Shown one piece after another: positions 35,530 to 45,424 of a stretch of 64,000 nt of DNA; positions within the stretch are counted from its first letter, which is position 1, and each line of letters opens with the position of its first letter. Source of the DNA: Halocatena marina (GTDB lineage: Archaea > Halobacteriota > Halobacteria > Halobacteriales > Haloarculaceae); the NCBI RefSeq assembly GCF_023276375.1, contig NZ_JALLPK010000001.1, positions 1,798,001 to 1,862,000 of the forward strand, given 5' to 3'. The notes beneath the pieces are model-generated. The model worked only from the letters and a program-made list of their open reading frames with translations, made no database searches and was not told where the DNA came from. The position numbers were made by a program, and so were the translations under genes.

Positions 35530-36189
35530 ATGTATCAGGCCGAAATCCACCTTCAACAGCACAAAGATTGTGTCATCTCGCAACTCGCGACTGAATACGA
35601 CACGAACATTGACATCGACATCGAGGAACTCCACGACGAACTCGTGACGTTCATTCTTGGAATTGATGCAGATGTCGATGAAATTCCCGACACGCTCGTG
35701 CATTCCGATCAAGTAAAGCACACAGAGAACCTCGGCAACGGGAACTTCCTCGTTACCAAGACCTCCTGTGGTGCCTACTCCGCTATCGACCAGAATCACG
35801 GTATTATCCGGCGGCGCACCTTCATCAGTCCGAACCGGCGGGTGTACTCTGTTCTTTTCTTCCGGCGTCAGGATCTCCGTGCCATGATCAAAGATTTTCG
35901 TGAGATCGGGACCGTGACGCTCGGCAAGCTCTCACAGATGGGTGATTCGAGCGTCCATCTCACTGATCGACAGTACGAAGTCATTGAATACGCACTCAAA
36001 ATGGGGTATTTTGAGTGGCCTCGTGACATTACGAGCGAAGAGCTCGCCGATTATTTCGGCATTAGCCGCGCTACGCTTCTCGAACACCTCCGAAAAGCCG
36101 AATCAAAACTCCTGACTGACGCTCTCGAATCTGTGGCTGCGGGACAGAACCGTTCCAGCCACACTGAACCCACAATACCACCGAAGTGA
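35530..36189 (+). CDS. Bat-type (HTH_10) transcriptional regulator
   Basis: The protein is 219 residues. The N-terminal 140 residues form the haloarchaeal sensor-like part common to bat-related regulators (YQAEIHLQQHKDCVISQLA, SVLFFRRQDLRAMIKDFREIGTVTLGKL in two parts). The C-terminus is the HTH_10 domain: LTDRQYEVIEYALKMGYFEWPRDITSEELADYFGISRATLLEHLRKAESKLL (in pieces, about 145-200). It starts 72 bases after the homocitrate-synthase-like gene and may be part of that transcript or have its own promoter. By position it is the natural candidate to control the hydantoinase and CoA-transferase operons through their shared palindrome, but bat-type proteins often act as activators, so this is a hypothesis. 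Confidence 0.85.
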   Translation: MYQAEIHLQQHKDCVISQLATEYDTNIDIDIEELHDELVTFILGIDADVDEIPDTLVHSDQVKHTENLGNGNFLVTKTSCGAYSAIDQNHGIIRRRTFISPNRRVYSVLFFRRQDLRAMIKDFREIGTVTLGKLSQMGDSSVHLTDRQYEVIEYALKMGYFEWPRDITSEELADYFGISRATLLEHLRKAESKLLTDALESVAAGQNRSSHTEPTIPPK

Positions 36190-36376
36190 TCATTGACAAT
36201 ACATAAGAAATCAGAACGGAGTGTCACCCAAAAACTAGCTTGAACCATCTACTCGACAACAAATACGTTCGTATATATTCGAATACGATCTATTGTCCTG
36301 TCTGTATTGTTCGATAGTCTCACACAAAATATCTAGAGACGGGATTCATTAGCTAAATCGACGCTTCATTGTATGG

Positions 36377-39300
36377 ATGACAAAGCGACAAGCCCAATCG
36401 AAGGAGAGTCAATCGAGCCAAACTCTGTCTCGAAGAAACTATATTAAAGGACTCAGCATCACGGGATTGCTAGGGATTTCCGGTATTGAGCTCGCAAGCG
36501 CACGATCTTCGCTCGGATACGATTCCACCGCGCGTTTTGAATCACAGGCCAAGGAGCTCGTGACTGTTTCGAGAAACGACTCGATCGTCGTCAATGAGGA
36601 AACTGTCCCCGTGAGTTCGGATGTCGAACTCACCTCGTTTACACATCTATTCGCAGATGGATGGGTACGGGGCTATCGCCTGACAGCGGCCCTCGATCAG
36701 GAAACCTCGGCTGGACTCGTATCACCCGGCCTCACTGCTGCCGCTCCGGTGTCGGAGATGACCAATAGTGCGGGAGCAGTTGCTGGTGTAAATGGTGATT
36801 TTTTCGACATTAACGACACCAATGCACCGATTGGAGCCGAAATCGGTGCCAGAGAGTTACACAAGGGACCTGCCCCAGGTCGGACTGGGACCGTTGGCGT
36901 TGACGAGGATGGTCTTGGACGGATAGCGAACGTTACGCTGAGCGGGTCGGTTACGTTTCATGATGGCGAACAGTCATTGACCGCACTGAACGAATCCACA
37001 CTCGCTCGGAATGGGGTAGGGCTGTTCACACCCCTTTGGGGATCGACTTCGCGTACTAACGTCGTTCAAGACGCCACGCGTGTTCGGGAAGTCATCGTTC
37101 AGGAAGGGACAGTAGCGGCAGCTTCGTCTACGATCACAGATACGCCAATCCCCGAGAACGGATACGTGCTCATCGGCCGCGAAGCAGGAGCGAAGACACT
37201 TAATGGGCTTTCGACGGGTGATTCGATCGACATTGCGTACTCAGCGGAGACAGACTCTCCCTCGCCACTTTCGTTCGCTGTCGGTGGCAATCCGCAGTTG
37301 TTGTACGACGGACAGCTGCCGGAAACACTCGATGATGAACGGGCAGAACCACGAACCGCTGCTGGTGTTTCCGATGACGGATCGACGCTGTACCTCGTTG
37401 CGATCGATGGCCGACAGCGTTTCAGCCGCGGAGTGACGCTTTTTGAACTCGGCACACTGATGAGACACTTTGGAGCGACTGACGCAATTAATCTCGACGG
37501 AGGTGGATCAACGACGCTGGCCGCCCGTGACGCTGGAACGGAGCACCTATCCGTTGCTAACAGCCCATCGGATGGAAGCGAGCGAGCAGTCCCCAATGGC
37601 GTTGGGTTGTTCACACCAACCGGAACGACTCTCGATGGGTTCCGCATTGAACCGTACTACGATGAGACTGGTGGCGATCGAGTGTTCCCTGGCCTGACTC
37701 GCACGTTTGTCGCCTACGGCCACGACGACACCTACGCACCTGTGGATGCAAGCCGGGTTCGGTGGCGACCGAGACCCAGATCACGCGGGAGAGTCACCGA
37801 GACAGAGGAAAAAGACGATTCAGATGCGGACAGCGTCTGTGTCTTCACAGCTCGACATCCCGGCCAAGGACGTCTTACGGCACGCCAACGACGCGCGCGA
37901 GGGAGCACGGAATTAACTGTTCTTGGCCCTCTTGATCGGATCGCGGCATCGGTCGATAGCGTCGGGCTGGCCGGCGTCGACGACAGCGAAACGTTCAGCG
38001 TCGTTGGCTACGACGAGGAGGGATATCGAGCACCGATCGAACCACGAGACATTACTGTCAGCGTCGACGGATCCGATGTTGAGCTTACCTCAAGCGATCA
38101 AGGAGCGTTCACTGTTACGGCCACGACCGACAGTGGATCAGCACTGATCGAAATAGAAGTACAGGGAGAAACAGCGTTCCTACCAGTCACGATCGGTCTC
38201 GCTACGAAGAGCGCTTCTGAATTCGAAGATCCATCTGCGTGGTCGTTTTCGAAGTATCCTTCGGCCGTCGAAGGCGCGATGCAGTTCGTCTCTGGCCGTA
38301 CCGGTCAGGGACTAAAACTGTCATACGATTTCACGACGACAACCGCGACCCGTGCCGCGTACGCTCGGGCCGATCCGCTGCTCGAACTTCCTGGTGAGCC
38401 TCGCCGACTCGGGCTGTGGGTCGATGGAGACGGGAATGGAGCGTGGCTCCGGGCGACCGTCCGTGACGCGACTGACGTGGAGTATAACCTGAATCTCGCT
38501 CGCCACATCGACTGGACCGGCTGGCGGTACGTCGAGGCGACCGTCCCGAACGGAGTGCACTATCCGCTGAAACTCAGACACATCTATCCGGTCGAAATCG
38601 ATTCGAGTACCCAGTACACTGGCTCGCTCGTCTACGATGACCTTCAGGTGAAGGTTTCACCAGCAGTCGAAACGCCCGAACAGACTCCTGTACGAGATCC
38701 AATGATCGTCACCAACGGGAAAACCGAAGACGGTTGGCGCTTTGCGATGATGGCAGACAGCCAGTTCACCGCCGATAATCCGACGAGTGAAATCGTCAAA
38801 CGGACACGTCGCACACTCCGAGAGATCGTCGCCGCCGACCCCGAATTCCTGCTCATCGGCGGGGATTTCGTCGATCGAGGTTACGAGGAGGATTTCCAGC
38901 TCGCGCGTCGCATCCTCGATGAAGAGGTTGGAGAGCAATTGCCCGTTTACTACGTTCCTGGCAATCACGAGCGAACGGGAACGGATTCACTCGAAAACTT
39001 CAGATCTACTTTCGGCGAAACGCATCAGACGTTCGACCACAATGGGACGCGATTCATTCTGCTGAACTCATCGACCGGAAGCTTCCGCACCGCGGAGTTC
39101 GATCAGCTATTCGATCTTCAAGACGAACTCGAAACGGTTCGCACCGATTCGGACATCGATGGGTGTGTGGTAGTCGCTCATCATCCACCACACGATCCGT
39201 TGCCAGCAAATAACAGTCAGCTCGGAGATCGTCAAGAAGCCGAACTCATCGAGGAATGGCTAGCTGAGTTCGAGATCGAGTCTGATGGAAAGAGCGCCGC

Positions 39301-39850
39301 GTACATCGCTGGCCACGCTGGCACTGCCCACGCGAGACACGTCGATGGCGTCCCGTACGTGATCGTTCCTCCGTCCGGGAAAGATCCCTATGGACCTGCG
39401 GACAACGGTGGTTTCATCGGGTGGACGATGGTCAGTGTCGATAGCCATCCAGCGAGCAAAGCACACAGGCACACGAACAGAAGAGACCAGTGGATACAGA
39501 CCGCGATGCATCCACTGTTCGATTCAGTGGCGCTCACCGCACCAGACACCCTCGCTGTTGGCGACGAAGCAAATATCAAAGCGATTGGCACACAGCCAGG
39601 TGGGAGAACAATCCCACTGGCGTATCCAGCGACAGTGCGCTGGAGCGGGAGCGAGAACGTGTACGTTCTCACAGAAAATCGAAAACAGAGCAACAGCCGA
39701 AAGCACGATTCTGACCGGTACGATGCCGTGTTCGACCCCGCTCTGCGAACACTCAGGGCAGTGCGTCCCGGAACCGTTACCCTCCGAGTTACTGCCAATG
39801 GAGAGACAGCCTCTACAACCCTTTCGCTGAGACAACCATCAGATAAGTAA
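36377..39850 (+). CDS. Tat-exported phosphodiester glycosidase plus metallophosphoesterase
   Basis: The protein is 1157 residues. A Tat motif (LSRRNYIKG, about 18-26) and a hydrophobic stretch begin it. A NAGPA-type phosphodiester glycosidase domain (about 85-420) has AVAGVNGDFFDINDTNAPIG (near 135-152), LDGGGSTTLAARD (near 372) and RAVPNGVGLFTP. A beta-rich middle follows (about 430-770, with bacterial-Ig-like and carbohydrate-binding-like stretches). A calcineurin-type phosphoesterase comes next (about 785-1025): MMADSQF, IGGDFVDRG, YVPGNHERT, VVVAHHPPHD and IAGHAGTAH. A C-terminal Ig-like segment ends it. The protein should act outside the cell on a sugar-phosphate polymer or phosphodiester-linked glycan. 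This architecture is familiar from actinobacteria, so transfer from bacteria is plausible. No operon partners are seen. Confidence 0.85.
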   Translation: MTKRQAQSKESQSSQTLSRRNYIKGLSITGLLGISGIELASARSSLGYDSTARFESQAKELVTVSRNDSIVVNEETVPVSSDVELTSFTHLFADGWVRGYRLTAALDQETSAGLVSPGLTAAAPVSEMTNSAGAVAGVNGDFFDINDTNAPIGAEIGARELHKGPAPGRTGTVGVDEDGLGRIANVTLSGSVTFHDGEQSLTALNESTLARNGVGLFTPLWGSTSRTNVVQDATRVREVIVQEGTVAAASSTITDTPIPENGYVLIGREAGAKTLNGLSTGDSIDIAYSAETDSPSPLSFAVGGNPQLLYDGQLPETLDDERAEPRTAAGVSDDGSTLYLVAIDGRQRFSRGVTLFELGTLMRHFGATDAINLDGGGSTTLAARDAGTEHLSVANSPSDGSERAVPNGVGLFTPTGTTLDGFRIEPYYDETGGDRVFPGLTRTFVAYGHDDTYAPVDASRVRWRPRPRSRGRVTETEEKDDSDADSVCVFTARHPGQGRLTARQRRARGSTELTVLGPLDRIAASVDSVGLAGVDDSETFSVVGYDEEGYRAPIEPRDITVSVDGSDVELTSSDQGAFTVTATTDSGSALIEIEVQGETAFLPVTIGLATKSASEFEDPSAWSFSKYPSAVEGAMQFVSGRTGQGLKLSYDFTTTTATRAAYARADPLLELPGEPRRLGLWVDGDGNGAWLRATVRDATDVEYNLNLARHIDWTGWRYVEATVPNGVHYPLKLRHIYPVEIDSSTQYTGSLVYDDLQVKVSPAVETPEQTPVRDPMIVTNGKTEDGWRFAMMADSQFTADNPTSEIVKRTRRTLREIVAADPEFLLIGGDFVDRGYEEDFQLARRILDEEVGEQLPVYYVPGNHERTGTDSLENFRSTFGETHQTFDHNGTRFILLNSSTGSFRTAEFDQLFDLQDELETVRTDSDIDGCVVVAHHPPHDPLPANNSQLGDRQEAELIEEWLAEFEIESDGKSAAYIAGHAGTAHARHVDGVPYVIVPPSGKDPYGPADNGGFIGWTMVSVDSHPASKAHRHTNRRDQWIQTAMHPLFDSVALTAPDTLAVGDEANIKAIGTQPGGRTIPLAYPATVRWSGSENVYVLTENRKQSNSRKHDSDRYDAVFDPALRTLRAVRPGTVTLRVTANGETASTTLSLRQPSDK

Positions 39851-39970
39851 TGTGAGAATGGCGGCTGTGAACAACGCTTGGACCGAGATTTATGCGACAT
39901 CACACACCCAAGCCAGATTGATGAAACAAGAGACCACATTATTTGAGTAGTCCAAGCCGACAGCCACTAT

Positions 39971-40273
39971 ATGGAAGAACAAGCGCAAGTGGCCGAGTTC
40001 ATCGCAGAACACGATATGCAGGGACAGCCGGCATACCGCATCCTTGATCTCGCCTCAGAGGTCGGGGAAATCGCGAAAGACGCGGTCGAATCGGGGGAAT
40101 ACGGTGCAACACCGGAGCAACTTGAAGTGAACACTGACGAGGTTGGCGATGTACTATTTTCGTTGCTCGCTCTCGCAGAATCACTCGACATCGACGCCGG
40201 TGTCGCGTTGGATGAAGCACTCGATAAGTACCAGCGCCGACTCGAAGAAACCGGAACTGCATCAAGTCAGTAA
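39971..40273 (+). CDS. MazG-like nucleotide pyrophosphohydrolase
   Basis: The protein is 100 residues of all-helical appearance. The MazG signature is visible as LDLASEVGEIAKDAVESGEYG (the ExxE pair) and then NTDEVGDVLFSLLALAESLDI (the ExxD pair), which together bind magnesium. YQRRLEETG is at the end. Small proteins of this type hydrolyse non-canonical or excess nucleoside triphosphates to monophosphate and pyrophosphate in the cytoplasm. The exact substrate is not predictable. It ends 34 bases from the convergent antiporter gene. Confidence 0.87.
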   Translation: MEEQAQVAEFIAEHDMQGQPAYRILDLASEVGEIAKDAVESGEYGATPEQLEVNTDEVGDVLFSLLALAESLDIDAGVALDEALDKYQRRLEETGTASSQ

Positions 40274-40307
40274 TCGAGAAGGTGGACGCTGACCGGGATT
40301 CGACTGA

Positions 40308-41531
40308 TCAACTCGTGTTTGACTGGTTCTGGTTGTTGTGTTGGTTCGATCCTGCGTCCTGTTTTTTCGCCTCGGCGCGTTCGACTGCCCGCTTCAATAG
40401 CGACGGCGTCAGCAGTACTGAGACGACGAACACAACCAGATACGCAACGAATATCTGGTTGCCGACGATCCCCTGAGCGACACCGAGAGAGACGATTGCG
40501 ATTCCTGATTCAGAGCGTGGAAGGAGGGCAAATCCGATAACGAGTGAGTCTTCTCGATGGCCGCCAGCGATGAGATTTCCGACGTAGCCCGCGATGAAGT
40601 TTGCGAGGAGACCGAAGACAGCAAACACGAGGATAAACGTATTGACGGTTAGTGCTCCGAGATTCATCCGTGCGCCGATTGCAACGAAGTAGAGCGGGAT
40701 AAACACGCCGTAGGCGATGCCGTATACGTTCGATTGGATGTTGCTCGCCTCGAATCGCTTGTTCGTTGCAATCACCAGACCGATGGTGAGTGCGCCAATG
40801 AAGTAAGAGAGATTCACCGCGTCCGACGCGTAGCCGAACACGAACAGCAGACCAAGGATTGCGATGAAACTCGCTTGATCCACCGTCGATTTTGCGATGA
40901 GGTCGGACACTGGATCGAGGAGAAACCGATAGAATATCACTGCAACGACGAAAAAGAGCGCGGCCAGTCCGAGCGCAGAGGCGGTTCCCTCCAAGCCGCC
41001 ACCGATGAAAAACAGCGGAAGGGTCGAGATCCCAAGCAGACCGATAACGTCGTCGACAACTGATGCACCAAGTATCCACCGTCCGTACTGGGTATCTAAC
41101 TTGTCGAGCGAAAGGAGCGTCCGAACGACGATAGAGACAGACGTTACCGAGAGAATGAGACCGAGATAGAGACTCGATTCCAACGCCCGCCCGAACAACG
41201 TTCCAATTCCGTATCCAACGAGAAAGGGGAGCAACACACCCGAAAGACCGATCACCAAAACCGGTCTGAAGGCCACGAGCAGATCATTGAGATCGATTTG
41301 CTGATATCCAACATCGAAAAACAAGAGCAGTCCACCGATAGTCGCGATGAGAATGAACGGGCTGGTCTGACTGGTGCTGCTGATTAACAGTAACACAGAT
41401 GGACCGAGCACGATTCCTGCGAGGATTTCGCCAAGGAATCCCGGCTCACCAAGCCGTTCTATACCTTCGCTCAGGACAAGCGCAAGCAAGAGGCTCACCC
41501 CAATAACCAAGAAGATTTCGAGCGAAGCCAT
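40308..41531 (-). CDS. CPA2-type cation/proton antiporter, membrane domain only
   Basis: The protein is 407 residues with about 12 hydrophobic segments. Family marks are EGIERLGEPGFLGEILAGIVLGPSVLL, FDVGYQQIDL (the first acidic loop), then LGLILSVTSVSIVVRTLLSL, ILGASVVDDVIGLL with the paired Asp residues of the ion site, and a late SESGIAIVSLGVA. It ends in a short Asn/Gln-rich tail instead of a USP or TrkA domain, unlike the antiporter at 17724. It would exchange Na+ or K+ for protons. It is separate from its neighbours, with about 170 bases to the convergently placed leftward exporter upstream. Confidence 0.87.
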   Translation of the reverse strand: MASLEIFLVIGVSLLLALVLSEGIERLGEPGFLGEILAGIVLGPSVLLLISSTSQTSPFILIATIGGLLLFFDVGYQQIDLNDLLVAFRPVLVIGLSGVLLPFLVGYGIGTLFGRALESSLYLGLILSVTSVSIVVRTLLSLDKLDTQYGRWILGASVVDDVIGLLGISTLPLFFIGGGLEGTASALGLAALFFVVAVIFYRFLLDPVSDLIAKSTVDQASFIAILGLLFVFGYASDAVNLSYFIGALTIGLVIATNKRFEASNIQSNVYGIAYGVFIPLYFVAIGARMNLGALTVNTFILVFAVFGLLANFIAGYVGNLIAGGHREDSLVIGFALLPRSESGIAIVSLGVAQGIVGNQIFVAYLVVFVVSVLLTPSLLKRAVERAEAKKQDAGSNQHNNQNQSNTS

Positions 41532-41701
41532 CTATAGCACCCTCCTCACGAGAATCGCCCTCTCGTGTTTCATGCCGCACTAATCATCAGCGACTGCCAA
41601 CGTAAGTATATGGAGCATACACCACGGTTGCCGCCCAAAGTAATGGTATATCGTCAACAGGTCTGCGTGTCGGGGTTATATCCAGCCACAAGATTGTGTG
41701 T

Positions 41702-42670
41702 TCATGCAAGTCCCGGTGTGGTTCGATCTCGAACGAGCGAGACGACCGAACGCCTCTGAACGCAAACGAATCCAGCAACGATAGTAACGAATCCAAGCCC
41801 CGTCAACGGATCGATGATTTGACCGAGGACGAGACACGAGATAACCGTCGCAGAGACGGGTTCGAGGTAGCCGATGAGATTGATCTGTGTTGGGCCAAGG
41901 CGGTCGAGTAGTTCGAAGTAGATGAGAAACGCTCCTGCGCCAGTGATTGTTCCGAGATACAGCAGCGATAGCCCTGCAACCGGTGTCCACTGTATCGTTG
42001 CGAGTGACTCACCACGAATGATTCCAGCAGCGAACAACAGTGCCGAGCCGATGAGCATGGCCCATGCCTGTATCGTCCGAGTCGGGAGGTCAGTCTCGAT
42101 GGGTCGCATCAGCACCGCACCCAGCGCGAAACAGGCTGATCCAATGAGAACGGTCATGACTCCAATCGCATCACCTGTCAGCAACGCACCGGGATCCAGC
42201 GCCGCGAGTCGGGCAGTGAATGGCAGGCTACTCTGCTCGGCAACGCCGGGTTGGGCGACCAGAAACACACCAAAGAAACCGAGAGCGAACCCAGCGACGT
42301 CGAGCGGTGTTAGCCGGTCTCCAAGGACAACAACTGCAAATAATGCTGTTAGTACGGGTCCAAGGCTGACTACAACCGCTGCGACTGCGCCGCTGACGTG
42401 CTCCTGACCGAGATACAGGAAGCCATGGTGACCGCCAATGAGAAAGCCACCAGCGACTCCAGAGATTAACCATTCATTGCGCGTGCGGGGCAGCCAGCGT
42501 GGGGTCGAATACCACGCGTATCCGAGGATCACGATTCCTGCGATGAGGTATCGCAAGGCGGCGAACTGGAGCGGTGGGAAATACGACAGCCCAATGTCGA
42601 TGGCAACGAATGAACTCCCCCACAGTGTCCCGAGAAGGAGAAAGGCACCGACAATGAGTCGTTGGTTCAT
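41702..42670 (-). CDS. DMT/EamA-family exporter
   Basis: The protein is 322 residues from the ATG at 42670, with ten hydrophobic segments in two repeated halves. Each half shows EamA features: LLGTLWGSSFVAIDIGLSYFPPLQFAALRYLIAG (in two parts), then VSLGPVLTALFAVVVLGDRLTPLDVAGFALGFFGVFLV (in two parts). The second half has LLYLGTITGAGAFLIYFELLDRLGPTQINLIGYLEPVSA (in two parts). The family exports amino acids and other small metabolites. An Lrp/AsnC regulator lies 178 bases upstream on the same strand, which fits an amino-acid exporter under Lrp control, though that link is inference. Confidence 0.88.
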   Translation of the reverse strand: MNQRLIVGAFLLLGTLWGSSFVAIDIGLSYFPPLQFAALRYLIAGIVILGYAWYSTPRWLPRTRNEWLISGVAGGFLIGGHHGFLYLGQEHVSGAVAAVVVSLGPVLTALFAVVVLGDRLTPLDVAGFALGFFGVFLVAQPGVAEQSSLPFTARLAALDPGALLTGDAIGVMTVLIGSACFALGAVLMRPIETDLPTRTIQAWAMLIGSALLFAAGIIRGESLATIQWTPVAGLSLLYLGTITGAGAFLIYFELLDRLGPTQINLIGYLEPVSATVISCLVLGQIIDPLTGLGFVTIVAGFVCVQRRSVVSLVRDRTTPGLA

Positions 42671-42848
42671 CGACACCTCACGCGGTGACTCCAAGCGGTG
42701 CTGTTGTGAAACTCTAATCCAATAATTCCCTTAGTTATTGTACCACTCATGAACATCATGCCCTGTGATTGAGTAGTAGTGTATAAAAATCTTTTTTCTT
42801 GGCTTTACTGTCGAATAGAAGCGTAAATAGTTAATGGCTAATTCAATA

Positions 42849-43340
42849 TTAATCAACCAAACGCTCGAGCATCGTCTCCCGTGATATTTGTTGTAGCGGC
42901 TCGTGCCCGTCACGGAGCGTGCTGATCGTGTAGGTCGAGATGGTCCGTTGAACGCCGTCAACGGCTTCGAGCTCACTGATCAGGTCTTCGACCATATCCG
43001 GATCGGTCAGCTGTGCAATAACGAAGAAGTCGGTATCTCCTGCAGTGAAATAGACATGCGTTATGCCGTCGATGTCAGCAAGGCGCTCACCGAGTGACTG
43101 ATGATAGTCTTCGTCGTACTCGGCAATAATTTGGATGATAAACGTAATTTCGAAACCCAGTGCCTCGAGATCAATGTCGTAATGGTCGTTGCGAATGATC
43201 CCTGCCTCTCGAAGCAGCTTTAGCCGGTAGTTTACGGTCGAGAGCGGAATCTCCGTTACCTCAGAGATGTGGTCTGGACTCCGCGTTTCGTTGTCCGCGA
43301 TAGTCTTCAAAATGTCGACGTCTTTCTCATCAATGTCCAT
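42849..43340 (-). CDS. Lrp/AsnC-family regulator
   Basis: The protein is 163 residues. The N-terminal HTH is DIDEKDVDILKTIADNETRSPDHISEVTEIPLSTVNYRLKLLREAGII (in pieces). The C-terminal RAM ligand-binding domain follows from about 62, with FEITFIIQIIAEYDEDYHQSL, then THVYFTAGDTDFFVIAQLTD and VDGVQRTISTYTISTL. Lrp proteins are octameric regulators that sense amino acids. It lies directly upstream of the DMT exporter on the same strand. An AT-rich stretch downstream of its stop (42780-42848) is the probable promoter region of the exporter. Confidence 0.9.
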   Translation of the reverse strand: MDIDEKDVDILKTIADNETRSPDHISEVTEIPLSTVNYRLKLLREAGIIRNDHYDIDLEALGFEITFIIQIIAEYDEDYHQSLGERLADIDGITHVYFTAGDTDFFVIAQLTDPDMVEDLISELEAVDGVQRTISTYTISTLRDGHEPLQQISRETMLERLVD

Positions 43341-44246
43341 ACCCTTGCTTCGTTGGCTCGTGTCTCAAAAACCTTTGCTAGACATTGTACGGTAGTTCAA
43401 TCAGCTCGTCGATCATACGCTATTCGAATGCACACTATTGTGTCAGAGAGAGATGCAAACTGTAAATCAGAAGGTCCGGAAGTACAATCCACATTTTGAC
43501 AGTAAAACAGATTATTCGTTAATAGTAATTTCTCAGTGATAGACGTAGATTGATCCGATACAGCACAGTTGACTGTCCTGCAATTGTTGGTGGATAGTGC
43601 GAGAGGCGAAGTAGAGCGAAACTATTACGCCTATTTCTGTGCGATCGACCTGCTTGATAGTCGATGGCAGAGAATTAACTGAACGATTATGGAACCTCAT
43701 TACCAGACGCTCGGTGTGGCTGTACGAAAATGCTGGATTGAGCATCAAATATCGGTAGTGGACGTGTTTTAGCCTTCTACAAGTACTGGTCGTGCTCGCA
43801 TATTCGATCGAACACACCGTGAGCATGCTGACGATTTTACGGTGACACCTCCAAAGAGAGCCAATTTAGCACAAATGATGATAGAGTGAGTGGCCAATTA
43901 TGACTAATAGATGAATGCCATCATGGCATAATTACGTCATTATCGGTTACTGCTCACTCGTGGTAAATACACTTGTGCCTCGCCGATCGTAAAATCAGAT
44001 TCCTGTTATTTTCTTCACGATCCGTTTTCTGCATTGCTCTCATAACATAACCAATAGATGATAATAGCTGCGAGTGATCACAGGAGTACGTCTGTAATTT
44101 GTTGAGGAGACAGCATCTCTATACTAAAACGTCATTTTCCATTCACTATAACTACTCATAGAGGACTGATACATAGTGTCATAAACAGGAGGCAAAGCAT
44201 TTCCCGAAGGAAAACCAACTCGTTCCAATATCGGTTCACGCACACA
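43341..44246. other. Gene-free spacer, about 900 bases
   Basis: It lies between the Lrp gene (leftward) and the end of the TrmB gene. A 97-codon minus-strand frame at 43533-43826 has no family resemblance and a non-acidic composition. I see no structured RNA. Composition is close to the AT-rich spacers elsewhere. Confidence 0.45.
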
Positions 44247-45350
44247 CTAATCAGACGATCCATCGTCAGTGGCACCCATTTCTATCGATTCGATCGTCAA
44301 ACGACGTAGTTCGAAATCCTCAACTTTCGCGTACCAGCCACCCAAACTATGCGTTCTGTCACCGTCATCTATGAATATCGACACCTGCCCGGAGATATCC
44401 GATAAGGCAGGATAAATATTAGCGCTTCTTGAGCGAGTGTACACAAGATCAACCACTCGGCCTGAAATTGCGTGCACATCACCGCTTTCAGTGTCAGACA
44501 CCTCTGCACGTACCTCGATGATTACCCCCTCGTGATAGAGCGGCGCGATGTCGACGACGCATTGACGAATATTCACGTATGTAATCGGTGGGGAACTTCC
44601 TCGTGTAGAGTACACGACATCCCAGTTATCCCACAGAGAGGTCTGATAGTACCAATGGAAGACGTACGTGAGTGGACGATTGGTCGCAAGAATACCAAAT
44701 TCATACCCCGATCCGCGCTGTGGTGCAAAGCACGTTTGGGATCGGTCAATTAACGCAACGAACGGAGTTGGAAGGTCCCGTGAACAAACTTCGCTTGCCG
44801 TATTCTCGAATTCGAACTCCGTGTCGATAGTTGATCGGCTCCCTTCGGGACGGTACAAAGAGAGTTTGATGAACACACCACGACCATACGCCTCGTGGAG
44901 GACAGGCCGTAGCTCGTCGTATTGCGCTGTTGTCCCCGCCAGTTGGATCTCGTTTTCGGCTGTTCGGATGAGCGATTTCGTGCGTTCGACGACCGTCTCA
45001 AATCGCTTGACGATGGTCAAATCATGGTCATCAAGATCAGACGCCTCCCACATGTCTCGAAGTTCGTCCGCTGCTTCGGAGAAGGAGTTCGCTTGCTCTC
45101 GAAGCGCTGCAATAATCGAATCCGGGGAGAGCGCACGCGCATGAAGGCTATCCTGTTTGTATGTCTCGATGAGATCTTCGGCTTCGAGATCACGGAGAAC
45201 ATCGTAGACACGAGATTTCGGCACACCACTTTCTTCAGCAACCGTTACTGCAGAGGCAGCTCCGCGTCGTACCAAAGCGACGTACACTAACGCTTCATAC
45301 TGTGAGAAGCCAGCGTTTTGAAGTGATTTCCTGACGACATCTACGTCCAT
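44247..45350 (-). CDS. TrmB-family sugar-responsive regulator
   Basis: The protein is 367 residues from the ATG at 45350; an in-frame start at 45413 adds a hydrophobic tail not expected in this family. The N-terminal winged helix is VRKSLQNAGFSQYEALVYVALVRRGAASAVTVAEESGVPKSRVYDVLRDLEAEDLI (in pieces, about 5-60), the TrmB HTH. A phospholipase-D-like region follows (RTAENEIQLAGTTAQYDEL), and a C-terminal TrmB sugar-binding domain from about 230. TrmB proteins bind sugars and control sugar uptake and central carbon genes. It is divergent from the ABC transporter operon at 45486 with 135 bases between the starts, so it most likely controls that operon. Confidence 0.87.
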   Translation of the reverse strand: MDVDVVRKSLQNAGFSQYEALVYVALVRRGAASAVTVAEESGVPKSRVYDVLRDLEAEDLIETYKQDSLHARALSPDSIIAALREQANSFSEAADELRDMWEASDLDDHDLTIVKRFETVVERTKSLIRTAENEIQLAGTTAQYDELRPVLHEAYGRGVFIKLSLYRPEGSRSTIDTEFEFENTASEVCSRDLPTPFVALIDRSQTCFAPQRGSGYEFGILATNRPLTYVFHWYYQTSLWDNWDVVYSTRGSSPPITYVNIRQCVVDIAPLYHEGVIIEVRAEVSDTESGDVHAISGRVVDLVYTRSRSANIYPALSDISGQVSIFIDDGDRTHSLGGWYAKVEDFELRRLTIESIEMGATDDGSSD

Positions 45351-45424
45351 CGTGTACGCAGATAGTAGAAATAGATGTATATGGATTACTATTACAGTGG
45401 CTACGATACTCATTCACTATTGCA

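Noticed and set aside
43533..43826. 97-codon minus-strand frame between Lrp and TrmB genes
   Set aside because: Basic, Cys-containing composition and no motif; considered as a transposase scrap but nothing in it supports that.
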